Positions 5,543 through 11,651 of a stretch of 11,651 nt of DNA are shown here, one piece after another. Source of the stretch: Clostridia bacterium (GTDB lineage: Bacteria; Bacillota; Clostridia; Oscillospirales; CAG-272); NCBI GenBank assembly GCA_017452565.1, contig JAFTMF010000006.1, forward strand, positions 1 to 11,651, given 5' to 3'. Both the position numbers and the translations under genes were made by a program. How positions within the stretch are numbered: position 1 is the stretch's first letter; the number at the start of each line of letters is the position of its first letter. The notes beneath the pieces were generated by a model, which made no database searches, was not told the origin of the DNA, and saw only the letters and a program-made list of their open reading frames with translations.

Positions 5543-7897
5543 ATGGATTTTCGGAGTATTGCCAAGGAAAAAATGGATTTATTGCAGAAAAAGGCAGATG
5601 CCACGGTAAGTGCCTTGATGGGCAGGCCTGCGGTTTTGCTGGATGAGGAGGATGCGGCACGGCTGCGCAAGCGGGCAGGGATGGGAGTGTTCTGGTGCGT
5701 AGCAGGATTTTTGTTTCAAGGAGCCGCTACTTTCGCAGGCTCCTATCCGCTGGGGATTGCCCTTCTGCTGGCAGCCGGACGAAGTGAAGCCATCCCTGTC
5801 TTTGCGGGAGCGGTAGCAGGGGCACTGGCCAGCGGAGAAGGCGGATTTGCTCGGGCCCTGATTCTCGTGATGGCGTTCGGCGCACGCTTGCTGTTCTCGG
5901 CAAAATTTGTGGGAGATGATGGCGAGGAGCTGCCGTTGTTTGGAGAAGTCTTGCGACTTCGTGTGGTAGTGGCGGTGTTTACCTCGTTTTTGGCGGGATT
6001 GTATCAGGTGATCGCCTATCAGTTTACCTACAATGGCATATTAGGTCTGCTGTTCGGCGTGGTGGCCGCACCGATGGCAACAGCGCTCTTCTGGGCGGGA
6101 CTGCAGAACAAACTGGCAATCTCTCTCAGGGAGGCGGGCGTATGCGGATTGATCTTCTGCGGAGTCTATTCGCTGTCTGCCCACAGCCTCTTCGGCCTGT
6201 CGCTGGCGGTGATTGCCGCCTGCATCGTGACGTTGCAATCGGCATTGAAGGGAGGATTGCTCCGCGGCGGTTTGCTGGGATTGATCTGCGGTCTGGCAGC
6301 GGGAACGTCGCCTTTGCTCTTCTGCGCAGGAGGATTTGTAGCAGGTGCACTGCGGATGTTTGGTGCAGGCAGTGCGGTGTTCTGCTTTTTTGCCGTCACA
6401 GGCGGGCTGACCATCTGGCAGACCGGCTTTTGGGAGAGTCTGCCGCTACTGGGCAACCTGCTCTTTGCGGTCTTGATTTTCATTCCCCTCGCACGGGCGG
6501 GATTGCTGGGAAAGCTGGCGCTCTTTCCCGAATCCACTCCCCCCGACGAGCCTACCGAAGCGGATCGGCAGGTGATGGAGGCGGCTCGGCTCAAACGTCT
6601 GTCGCTGTCTTTCGAGGAGTTATCCACAATGCTATTGAAATTCTCAAGAGATCTTGCCAGTCCCGGTGCAGGCGAGATGCGGGATCTCTGCGAAGCGGTC
6701 TTTCGCAGACATTGTAAAAAGTGCGCTCGCAGCAAAATCTGCTGGCAGGATGAATACGAATCCACGAATGAAGCCCTCGGCAATTTAGCGGAGGAGATTC
6801 CCCGCAAAGGAATGCCCTGCAGAACGATGCTGCCGCCAAGATTCTTGGAGCGATGCCGAAAGATCGACGAGATATTGGACGAAATCGGCGGGGAGGTGGC
6901 ACGGCACGTGGAAACGGTAGTTCTGCGAGATCGATCCGAGCTGTTTGCGCTGGATTATCAAGCACTGTCCGAACTGCTTCGGGAATCGGCTGCGGATGAC
7001 GGTAGCCTGACACCGGACGAGGATCTGCGCAAATCCTTCTCCTCGGTGATTCGGGGAGAAGGCATACAAGCCGTAGGCTGTGGTGCGTGGGGAACACGGA
7101 AGAAACTGCTCATCGCATCAGGAGTCACCCTTGCCACTATCCCCGGAGGCGGCAGAACCCTACGAGGGAAATTGGAGGAGAAAACCGGTCTGCTCCTCAC
7201 CGATCCCGCTTTCAAATTCGTAGGCGAGAGCGTGTCTATGCAGTTCGAAAGCCGTCAAAAGCTCAAGCTCACAGGCGCCCGTGCCTGCAGCGTAAAGGAG
7301 AGCGAACCGGTGAGCGGCGATACCGCACGCTCCTTCGATTCGCAAGTGGGACTTAGCTATTCCCTCATTTGCGATGGGATGGGAAGCGGCAGAACAGCAG
7401 CCTCTGCAGCAGGCATCTCGGCACTTTTTTTGGAAAAACTCCTCACAGCCGGCAATAACAAAACGGTGACCCTAAAACTACTCTCCAACTTCATCCGAGG
7501 CCGCTCTGAGGAATGCCATTGCACTGTAGACCTCTTAGAAGTGGACCTCTACACAGGCGCATCATCTTTTGTCAAATGCGGCGCCTGCCCCTCCTACGTC
7601 CTGCGTAAAGGCAATATCTACAAGGTAGACGTCCACAGTATGCCCATCGGCCTCACCCGTGAAATCAACGCTCAGCAGGTGAGTATGGTTCTGCAGGAAG
7701 GAGATATCGTCCTGCAGGTGTCAGACGGTGTTGCAGGCTCGCTGGAGGAAGCGCTTTGGCTCCCCGAAGTCTTTGCCTCACTCGGCGATAAGCAAGTGCA
7801 AGAAATTGCAGGCGCAATCCACGCCCGCACCCTCGCCGAGAGAGGCCGCAGTGACGACATCACCGTGCTGGTTACAAAGGTAGAAAAAGCAAACTAA
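5543..7897 (+). CDS. spoIIE: Stage II sporulation protein E, membrane-bound PP2C-type phosphatase
   Basis: SpoIIE acts at the polar division septum and dephosphorylates the anti-anti-sigma factor SpoIIAA, which releases SigF in the forespore (family knowledge). The 784-residue protein has the expected three parts. There is a short cytosolic N-terminus, then a multispanning membrane region of roughly ten helices (about 46-328). A central regulatory region follows, containing a cysteine cluster (Cys383, 391, 394, 400). The C-terminal PP2C/SpoIIE phosphatase domain has metal-binding motifs CDGMGSG (Asp611), SDGV (Asp728) and SDDITVLV (Asp771, Asp772), so it appears catalytically intact. AAAGGGAAG (5526-5534) supports the start. 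The gene is on its own: the tilS-hpt-ftsH genes that often follow spoIIE in Clostridia are absent, and a hairpin region and convergent PRPP synthetase follow instead. Identity is very secure. Confidence 0.96.
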   Translation: MDFRSIAKEKMDLLQKKADATVSALMGRPAVLLDEEDAARLRKRAGMGVFWCVAGFLFQGAATFAGSYPLGIALLLAAGRSEAIPVFAGAVAGALASGEGGFARALILVMAFGARLLFSAKFVGDDGEELPLFGEVLRLRVVVAVFTSFLAGLYQVIAYQFTYNGILGLLFGVVAAPMATALFWAGLQNKLAISLREAGVCGLIFCGVYSLSAHSLFGLSLAVIAACIVTLQSALKGGLLRGGLLGLICGLAAGTSPLLFCAGGFVAGALRMFGAGSAVFCFFAVTGGLTIWQTGFWESLPLLGNLLFAVLIFIPLARAGLLGKLALFPESTPPDEPTEADRQVMEAARLKRLSLSFEELSTMLLKFSRDLASPGAGEMRDLCEAVFRRHCKKCARSKICWQDEYESTNEALGNLAEEIPRKGMPCRTMLPPRFLERCRKIDEILDEIGGEVARHVETVVLRDRSELFALDYQALSELLRESAADDGSLTPDEDLRKSFSSVIRGEGIQAVGCGAWGTRKKLLIASGVTLATIPGGGRTLRGKLEEKTGLLLTDPAFKFVGESVSMQFESRQKLKLTGARACSVKESEPVSGDTARSFDSQVGLSYSLICDGMGSGRTAASAAGISALFLEKLLTAGNNKTVTLKLLSNFIRGRSEECHCTVDLLEVDLYTGASSFVKCGACPSYVLRKGNIYKVDVHSMPIGLTREINAQQVSMVLQEGDIVLQVSDGVAGSLEEALWLPEVFASLGDKQVQEIAGAIHARTLAERGRSDDITVLVTKVEKAN

Positions 7898-7974
7898 AAA
7901 AGCCGTCCAAACAGTCCGCAAAGTGAAAGGAAACACACGTTCCCCACAAACGCAGACCGCCCAAACGACAACTT

Positions 7975-8031
7975 CCCCAAAAGTTCTTGGGGGATTCTTA
8001 AGACCCCTTCTTGGCAAGAAGGGGTCTTAAG
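7975..8031. terminator. Double hairpin between convergent spoIIE and prs
   Basis: A first hairpin pairs CCCCAA (7975-7980) with TTGGGG (7987-7992). A second, perfect one has 16-nt arms (7997-8012 and 8016-8031) around GGC, with the core AAGACCCCTTCTT. It lies between the stops of two convergent genes, so it probably blocks transcription from both sides. Neither strand has a clear T-run after the long stem, so this is not a textbook intrinsic terminator. Confidence 0.6.
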
Positions 8032-8046
8032 CCGGCGGAGCCGAGG

Positions 8047-9156
8047 TTATTTAATTTTGCCCTGTGCCTTGGCGTTTTCCACGAAGGTGTGGATCTTGGC
8101 GGCAGGGGAAAGCAGACCGGAAAGGGATTCATCATAGTTCAGGGTATCAATGATCAAGGAGACAAACTTGGTCATATTTACCTCGCCGTACCAAGGGCGG
8201 TTGCGAACCTCTTCGCTGCGATAGTTCAGGTTGGTGGTGAAGATTTTGGTAATCAGGCCCTTTTCATAAGCCTTGTCCATGTTCTCCAGACCGTTGCAGA
8301 ACAAACCGAAGGTTGCGAAGGTGAAGATACGCTTAGCGCCGCGCTCCTTCAGCTTCTCGGCTACCTCAATCACAGAGTCGCCGGAGGAAATCATATCGTC
8401 TACAATGATAACGTCCTTGCCCTCAACGCTCTTGCCCAAATACTCGTGAGCCTCGATGGGGTTTCTGCCGTTGATAATCACCGCATAGTTGCGGCGCTTG
8501 TAGAACATACCCAGATCCAGCTTCAGAACAGAGGAGTAATACATAGCTCTGCCCATACCGCCCTCGTCGGGAGATACGATAGTCAGGTTGTCCAGATCAA
8601 TGTCATCCACAGTGTTGATGAATGCCTTGATCATCTGATAGGTGCAACGTACGTTTTCAAAACCGTGAAGGGGGATAGCATTCTGTACGCGGGGGTCATG
8701 TGCGTCGAAGGTGATAATGTTGGTAACGCCCATGCTGACCAGCTCTTGCAGTGCATATGCGCAGTCCAAAGACTCGCGGGAGCTTCTCTTGTGCTGTCTG
8801 CCCTCATAAAGCATAGGCATAATCACGTTGATTCTGCGGGCTTTGCCACCGATAGCGCCGATGATTCTCTTCAGATCGGCAAAATGATCGTCGGGGCTCA
8901 TGGGTACGGTCTGACCGTACATTTTGTAGGTAACGCCATAGTTGAATACGTCGCTGATGATGTAGACGTCATGGCCACGGAGGGATTCGTGGAGCAGTCC
9001 CTTGGCCTCGCCGCTACCAAAGCGGGGGCACTCACAATCCACGATAAACGTTTCGGTGGAACCACGCCAAGATTTCAGATAGTTGTTGACTTGTGCGGTG
9101 AATTCCTCGCAGCCTTTCATACCAATGACGCTGAGATCGCCGAATAAATCCTTCAT
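8047..9156 (-). CDS. prs: Ribose-phosphate pyrophosphokinase (PRPP synthetase), divergent long form
   Basis: The likely reaction is transfer of pyrophosphate from ATP to ribose 5-phosphate, giving PRPP for purine, pyrimidine, His, Trp and NAD synthesis. The 369-residue protein shows the family landmarks in altered form. The loop YEGRQHKRSSRESL (117-130) stands where usual enzymes have YARQDRK. FDAHDPRVQNA (150-160) replaces the DLHA.QIQGF segment, and SPDEGGMGRA (195-204) precedes KRR (220-222). The PRPP-binding loop is VIIVDDMISSGDS (249-261). It is about 50 residues longer than standard Prs (about 315), with extra N- and C-terminal sequence. AGGGAAGG (9166-9173 on the reverse strand) lies 9 nt before ATG 9156; a 16-residue longer reading from 9204 has no such support. 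It is monocistronic, from a promoter at 9218-9246. A phosphoribosyltransferase-like paralogue with another role is possible. Confidence 0.85.
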   Translation of the reverse strand: MKDLFGDLSVIGMKGCEEFTAQVNNYLKSWRGSTETFIVDCECPRFGSGEAKGLLHESLRGHDVYIISDVFNYGVTYKMYGQTVPMSPDDHFADLKRIIGAIGGKARRINVIMPMLYEGRQHKRSSRESLDCAYALQELVSMGVTNIITFDAHDPRVQNAIPLHGFENVRCTYQMIKAFINTVDDIDLDNLTIVSPDEGGMGRAMYYSSVLKLDLGMFYKRRNYAVIINGRNPIEAHEYLGKSVEGKDVIIVDDMISSGDSVIEVAEKLKERGAKRIFTFATFGLFCNGLENMDKAYEKGLITKIFTTNLNYRSEEVRNRPWYGEVNMTKFVSLIIDTLNYDESLSGLLSPAAKIHTFVENAKAQGKIK

Positions 9157-9217
9157 ACTGTTGTACCTTCCCTTTCGGAGTCCGGGCGGTCTGTCCCCGA
9201 ACATAATATTGTATCTT

Positions 9218-9246
9218 ATTATAACATATTTTTGAACGTTTGTGAA
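9218..9246 (-). promoter_or_regulatory. Promoter of prs
   Basis: On the minus strand, -35 TTCACA (9246-9241, 5 of 6 to consensus) and -10 TATAAT (9223-9218) are separated by 17 bp. The leader to ATG 9156 is about 55 nt. Confidence 0.82.
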
Positions 9247-9304
9247 CTCATTTTTATAATTTTTTCAAATTTTCATAAATTCGTGAAGAACCACAAAAAA
9301 GCGG

Positions 9305-9333
9305 TTGCATATTTGTTGAAAAAAGGGTATAAT
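9305..9333 (+). promoter_or_regulatory. Promoter of the 2-hydroxyacid dehydrogenase gene
   Basis: A perfect -10 TATAAT (9328-9333) has TTGCAT (9305-9310) as a weak -35 at 17 bp spacing. Transcription should start near 9340, about 28 nt before the ATG. It is divergent from the prs promoter, with an AT-rich stretch (9247-9300) between them. Confidence 0.65.
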
Positions 9334-9367
9334 GATAGAAGATTAACGGAAATAGACGAGGTTTGCT

Positions 9368-10321
9368 ATGAAAATTGTGTTTACCGACAGCGGTACGGTC
9401 TTTTCTGCCGCCGATATTGATATTGCCGCCTATCTTGCTCCCTTTGGCGAGGTGGTGTTCTACGAGGACAACGATCCTGCCCTTACGGCAGAGCGAATCA
9501 AGGATGCCGATGCGGTGCTGTGCAATAAAACCGTCCTCGGCAAAGCGGAAATGGATGCCGCACCCAATTTGAAGTACATCGGACTCTTTGCCACCGGCTA
9601 TAACAACATCGACACCGCCTACGCAAGAGAAAAGGGGATCGACGTCTGTAATGCAGGCGAATACTCTACTATGGCAGTGGCTCAGCATACCTTTGCATTG
9701 CTGCTGGAGCTGTGCGATCAGGTGGGCAAGTATAATACCTTCGTTCAGGATGGCGGCTGGAAGCGTTCCCGCTTCTTCTCGATCTTTGAATATCCTACCT
9801 GCGAGCTCTACGGCAAAACGCTGGGCATCGTGGGCTACGGTTCTATCGGACGTGCGGTTGCAAACATCGCCCTCGCCTTCGGAATGGAGGTCATCGTGCA
9901 CACCCGCACCCCGCGAGAGGATAGCAGAGTCACCTTCGTGGATCTTCCAACGCTCCTTGGCAAGGCGGATGTCGTCTCCTGTCATACGCCCTTGACGGCA
10001 GAAACCACCGGTCTGTTTGATGCGGCAGCCTTTGCCACGATGAAAAAAGGCGCATACTTTATCAACACCTCCCGCGGCGGCGTAGTGGTAGAGCAAGCCC
10101 TTTCCGATGCTGTCCGCAATGGTCACCTTGGCGGTGCTGCTGTGGACGTGGTGGCAAAAGAGCCTATGGCCGAGGATTGCCCCCTCTGCGGTGTGGAGAA
10201 TCTCCTCATCACTCCCCACGTGGCATGGGCGCCGCTGGAAACCCGTCTGCGCCTGCTCGATATTGTATGCTCTAATCTGCAAGCGTGGTTGGACGGTTGC
10301 CCGAAGAATTTGGTGAATTGA
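9368..10321 (+). CDS. NAD-dependent D-2-hydroxyacid dehydrogenase
   Basis: This 317-residue protein belongs to the D-isomer-specific 2-hydroxyacid dehydrogenases, which interconvert a 2-keto acid and its D-2-hydroxy acid with NAD(P)H. The substrate-binding domain includes the FATGYNNID segment (74-82). The Rossmann fold is marked by GIVGYGSIGRA (153-163), with GYGSIG at 156-161. The catalytic set is complete: Arg236 in NTSRGG, Glu265 in AKEP and His284 in TPHVAW. The pattern around GYNNID and AGEYST resembles glycerate dehydrogenase/hydroxypyruvate reductase more than D-lactate dehydrogenase or SerA, and there is no ACT domain. The exact substrate is not determined. GAGG (9358-9361) lies 6 nt before the start. 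An amidohydrolase gene follows after 131 bp on the same strand, so the two may be co-transcribed, although hairpins lie between them. Confidence 0.92.
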   Translation: MKIVFTDSGTVFSAADIDIAAYLAPFGEVVFYEDNDPALTAERIKDADAVLCNKTVLGKAEMDAAPNLKYIGLFATGYNNIDTAYAREKGIDVCNAGEYSTMAVAQHTFALLLELCDQVGKYNTFVQDGGWKRSRFFSIFEYPTCELYGKTLGIVGYGSIGRAVANIALAFGMEVIVHTRTPREDSRVTFVDLPTLLGKADVVSCHTPLTAETTGLFDAAAFATMKKGAYFINTSRGGVVVEQALSDAVRNGHLGGAAVDVVAKEPMAEDCPLCGVENLLITPHVAWAPLETRLRLLDIVCSNLQAWLDGCPKNLVN

Positions 10322-10324
10322 GTA

Positions 10325-10341
10325 GTGGGGCGCTGCCCCAC
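10325..10341. repeat. Small GC-rich hairpin after the dehydrogenase gene
   Basis: GTGGGGC (10325-10331) and GCCCCAC (10335-10341) form a perfect 7-bp stem with a GCT loop, 3 bp after the stop codon. There is no T-run, so it is better read as an mRNA 3' end stabiliser or a repeat fragment than as an efficient terminator. Confidence 0.5.
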
Positions 10342-10357
10342 ACCCGCTTCCGGAAAC

Positions 10358-10423
10358 TTCTTGAAGAGATATTTCCAAAACCCTTCAAGAACTTTCAAAA
10401 AGCACTGCAAATACTTGCAGGGC
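10358..10423. repeat. Intergenic repeat, copy 1 (degenerate)
   Basis: This segment pairs TTCTTGAAG (10358-10366) with CTTCAAGAA (10383-10391). It continues into AACTTTCAAAAAGCAC and then TGCAAATACTTGCAGGGC (ending 10423). The last part is nearly identical to 11578-11612, apart from one A fewer and one C-to-A change in the hairpin arm. The change gives an A/G mismatch in the CACTGCAA/TTGCAGGG stem. It sits between two genes on the same strand. Confidence 0.7.
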
Positions 10424-10452
10424 TAAGAATTATGGAGAATAGGAGCCCGTTT

Positions 10453-11523
10453 ATGCACTACAATCATTCTGTTCTGGACGGACATTATCATATCTTGCTG
10501 GGGCTGGAAAACGGCGCGGGGCAGGACTTCGTGCAGTCCACCCGTGCCTATCTGGACAGCCGTAGCTTCGCTTCGCTGAACATTTGCGCCGTCCCCTTTC
10601 TCGCTGAGTATCAGACCGACGTATCCAACAACATTTTGGCGGCACTTTGCAAGCTGGAGCTGCCCCATCTGTACATCCACGGCGGTATTGTCTATCCCGA
10701 AGTACCCGTCCCGCCTTCTATGCCGGCGGATTATGCTCCCGAGGTGCAGTATCGGGAGCTGATGGAGATGGGTTTCGATGGCGTTAAGATGTTGGAAACC
10801 AAGCCTACCGAGATCCGCAAGCTGGGTCGATCCATGGCGGACGAGCTTTACGAGGAGTGGTTTGCCGCCATCGAGCGGGATGGGACGCACATCGTGTGGC
10901 ACGTAGCCGATCCGGGGCATTTCTGGATGCGGGAGTACGTGTCCGATGAGTTCGTGGAAAGGGGCTGGTTTTACGGCGACGGCACTTATCCCACTCAGGC
11001 ACAGATTTTTGAGCAGGTGGAGACGGTGCTCTCCCGACATCCTATGTTGAAGGTGACCTTAGCCCATTTTTATTTCCACGGCGATGATCCCGATCGGTTG
11101 GAATGGCTGTTGGAACAATATCCCAATCTGAACGTGGACATTACGCCGGGCTGGGAGATGTACGCCGCCTTCGCCCGTGATCCTGAGTATTGGCGTGAGT
11201 ACTTCACCCGCTATGCCCATCGAATCGGATTTGGCACCGACACCTGCGACGAGAACGAGGGCTCACCCGAAATCGCCGACATTGTGTACCGATTCCTCAC
11301 CACCACTGAGGAGCAGGAGATTTGGGGTATCCGTTTTCCGGGGATTGCGCTGGACGATGCATCGTTGCGGCTGATTTTGGAAGATAATTTCCGTCGCCGT
11401 GTGGGAGATACGCCGCGTTCGATCAATCGAGAGGCGTTGAAACGGTATATCGAAAAGTATTCGCACCTCATCCAAAGCGCCGATCTGCGCGCCTACATCG
11501 AGGAAGCCGGCAGACGGCTGTGA
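10453..11523 (+). CDS. Amidohydrolase-2 family metal-dependent hydrolase or decarboxylase
   Basis: This 356-residue TIM-barrel protein resembles the amidohydrolase-2 branch that includes ACMSD-type decarboxylases. Likely metal ligands appear in the usual order: His11 and His13 in DGHYHI, His150 in VWHVADP, His205 in LAHFYFHG and Asp263 in GFGTDT. The spacing fits the HxH / H / H / D layout of this branch, so the enzyme should be active, but the substrate is unknown. It could hydrolyse or decarboxylate a small carboxylate, or act on a lactone. The start at 10453 is chosen because AGGAG (10441-10445) precedes it by 7 nt. An in-frame ATG at 10432 has only a weak site, and a reading from 10285 would overlap the dehydrogenase and run through the repeat. 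No promoter is obvious, so read-through from the dehydrogenase is plausible. Confidence 0.85.
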   Translation: MHYNHSVLDGHYHILLGLENGAGQDFVQSTRAYLDSRSFASLNICAVPFLAEYQTDVSNNILAALCKLELPHLYIHGGIVYPEVPVPPSMPADYAPEVQYRELMEMGFDGVKMLETKPTEIRKLGRSMADELYEEWFAAIERDGTHIVWHVADPGHFWMREYVSDEFVERGWFYGDGTYPTQAQIFEQVETVLSRHPMLKVTLAHFYFHGDDPDRLEWLLEQYPNLNVDITPGWEMYAAFARDPEYWREYFTRYAHRIGFGTDTCDENEGSPEIADIVYRFLTTTEEQEIWGIRFPGIALDDASLRLILEDNFRRRVGDTPRSINREALKRYIEKYSHLIQSADLRAYIEEAGRRL

Positions 11524-11538
11524 GAATGCCTCCGGCGG

Positions 11539-11568
11539 CCAAGAACCTTTTTGAAAAAAGGTTCTTGG
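11539..11568. terminator. Inverted repeat after the amidohydrolase gene
   Basis: CCAAGAACCTTTTT (11539-11552) and its exact complement (11555-11568) form a 14-bp stem around GA, 15 bp after the stop codon. The stem is partly A/T and no T-run follows on the plus strand, so termination strength is uncertain. Confidence 0.55.
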
Positions 11569-11577
11569 AACTCCAAA

Positions 11578-11612
11578 AACTTTCAAAAAAGCCCTGCAAA
11601 TACTTGCAGGGC
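11578..11612 (-). terminator. Intergenic repeat copy 2, reading as a terminator on the minus strand
   Basis: GCCCTGCAA and TTGCAGGGC (11591-11599 and 11604-11612) form a perfect 9-bp stem with an ATAC loop. On the minus strand the stem is followed by six T, a standard intrinsic terminator. This predicts a minus-strand gene ending just beyond the right edge of the window. The sequence is the intact version of the copy ending at 10423. Confidence 0.65.
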
Positions 11613-11627
11613 AGAGTGCATTTATGG

Positions 11628-11651
11628 GAGTGATTTTTTGAAAAATCACTC
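11628..11651. repeat. 24-bp palindrome at the right edge
   Basis: GAGTGATTTTT (11628-11638) and its exact complement (11641-11651) flank TG and reach the last base of the window. The structure may continue beyond it. It could be part of the same repeat-rich intergenic region. Confidence 0.5.

Noticed and set aside
8011..9147. Long plus-strand open frame opposite prs
   Set aside because: It is antisense to a gene with clear family motifs, has no recognisable domain and covers the hairpin region.
9157..9204. Sixteen extra N-terminal residues for prs
   Set aside because: They cover the ribosome binding site and the likely leader, while ATG 9156 has AGGGAAGG at proper spacing.
9254..10378. Long minus-strand open frame opposite the dehydrogenase
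   Set aside because: It is antisense to an intact catalytic gene, rich in His/Cys/Gly as typical shadows are, and would cross the dehydrogenase promoter.
10285..10452. N-terminal extension of the amidohydrolase overlapping the dehydrogenase
   Set aside because: The extension runs through the intergenic repeat, has no family resemblance, and AGGAG lies just before ATG 10453.
1..11651. Toxin-antitoxin, CRISPR, restriction, phage or transposon system
   Set aside because: No repeat-spacer pattern, transposase, integrase, nuclease or toxin motif is visible on either strand. The content is housekeeping and sporulation genes.

Overview
The window looks like chromosomal DNA from a spore-forming Gram-positive anaerobe of the Clostridia, most likely near the Oscillospiraceae. 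The evidence is chromosomal-type ParA/ParB genes with perfect parS sites, a spoIIE gene with a Spo0A-type promoter, purine-rich AGGAG-type ribosome binding sites, SigA-type promoters and hairpin-plus-T-run terminators. Family placement is inference. I see no rRNA, tRNA, CRISPR array, insertion sequence, phage gene or defence system.

Layout: (1) 1-2111, chromosome partitioning. An unidentified small ORF (1-384) carries two identical 16-bp parS sites exactly 105 bp apart. The parA promoter overlaps its 3' end, and parA (soj) and parB (spo0J) follow as a two-gene operon. A long perfect inverted repeat at 2138-2181 is a two-way terminator between parB and the convergent asnB. (2) 2185-4785, minus strand: a SGNH/GDSL hydrolase with its own promoter and terminator, then a glutamine-hydrolysing asparagine synthetase whose leader contains competing hairpins. 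(3) 4877-5321: a strong, self-contained transcription unit for a 107-residue single-pass membrane protein with a lysine/alanine-rich segment and an acidic tail containing 11 cysteines. No family is recognised, and this is the most unusual gene here. (4) 5407-7897: spoIIE, with inverted 0A-like boxes and a 21-bp spacer promoter. (5) 8047-9156, minus strand: a divergent long form of PRPP synthetase. (6) 9368-11523, plus strand: a D-2-hydroxyacid dehydrogenase and an amidohydrolase-2 family protein, separated and followed by related hairpin-rich intergenic repeats.

How the parts relate: ParA/ParB/parS segregate the origin region and, in the Bacillus model, Soj/Spo0J also affect replication initiation and sporulation. 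SpoIIE acts at asymmetric division and activates SigF. Sporulation-linked functions therefore lie about 3.4 kb apart, separated by metabolic genes that appear to be independent units. Each block has its own promoters and terminators, so the window reads as a mosaic of short transcription units, not one operon. The best candidate for undescribed biology is the cysteine-rich membrane protein at 4941-5264. The rest is mostly well-known families with some interesting regulatory detail.
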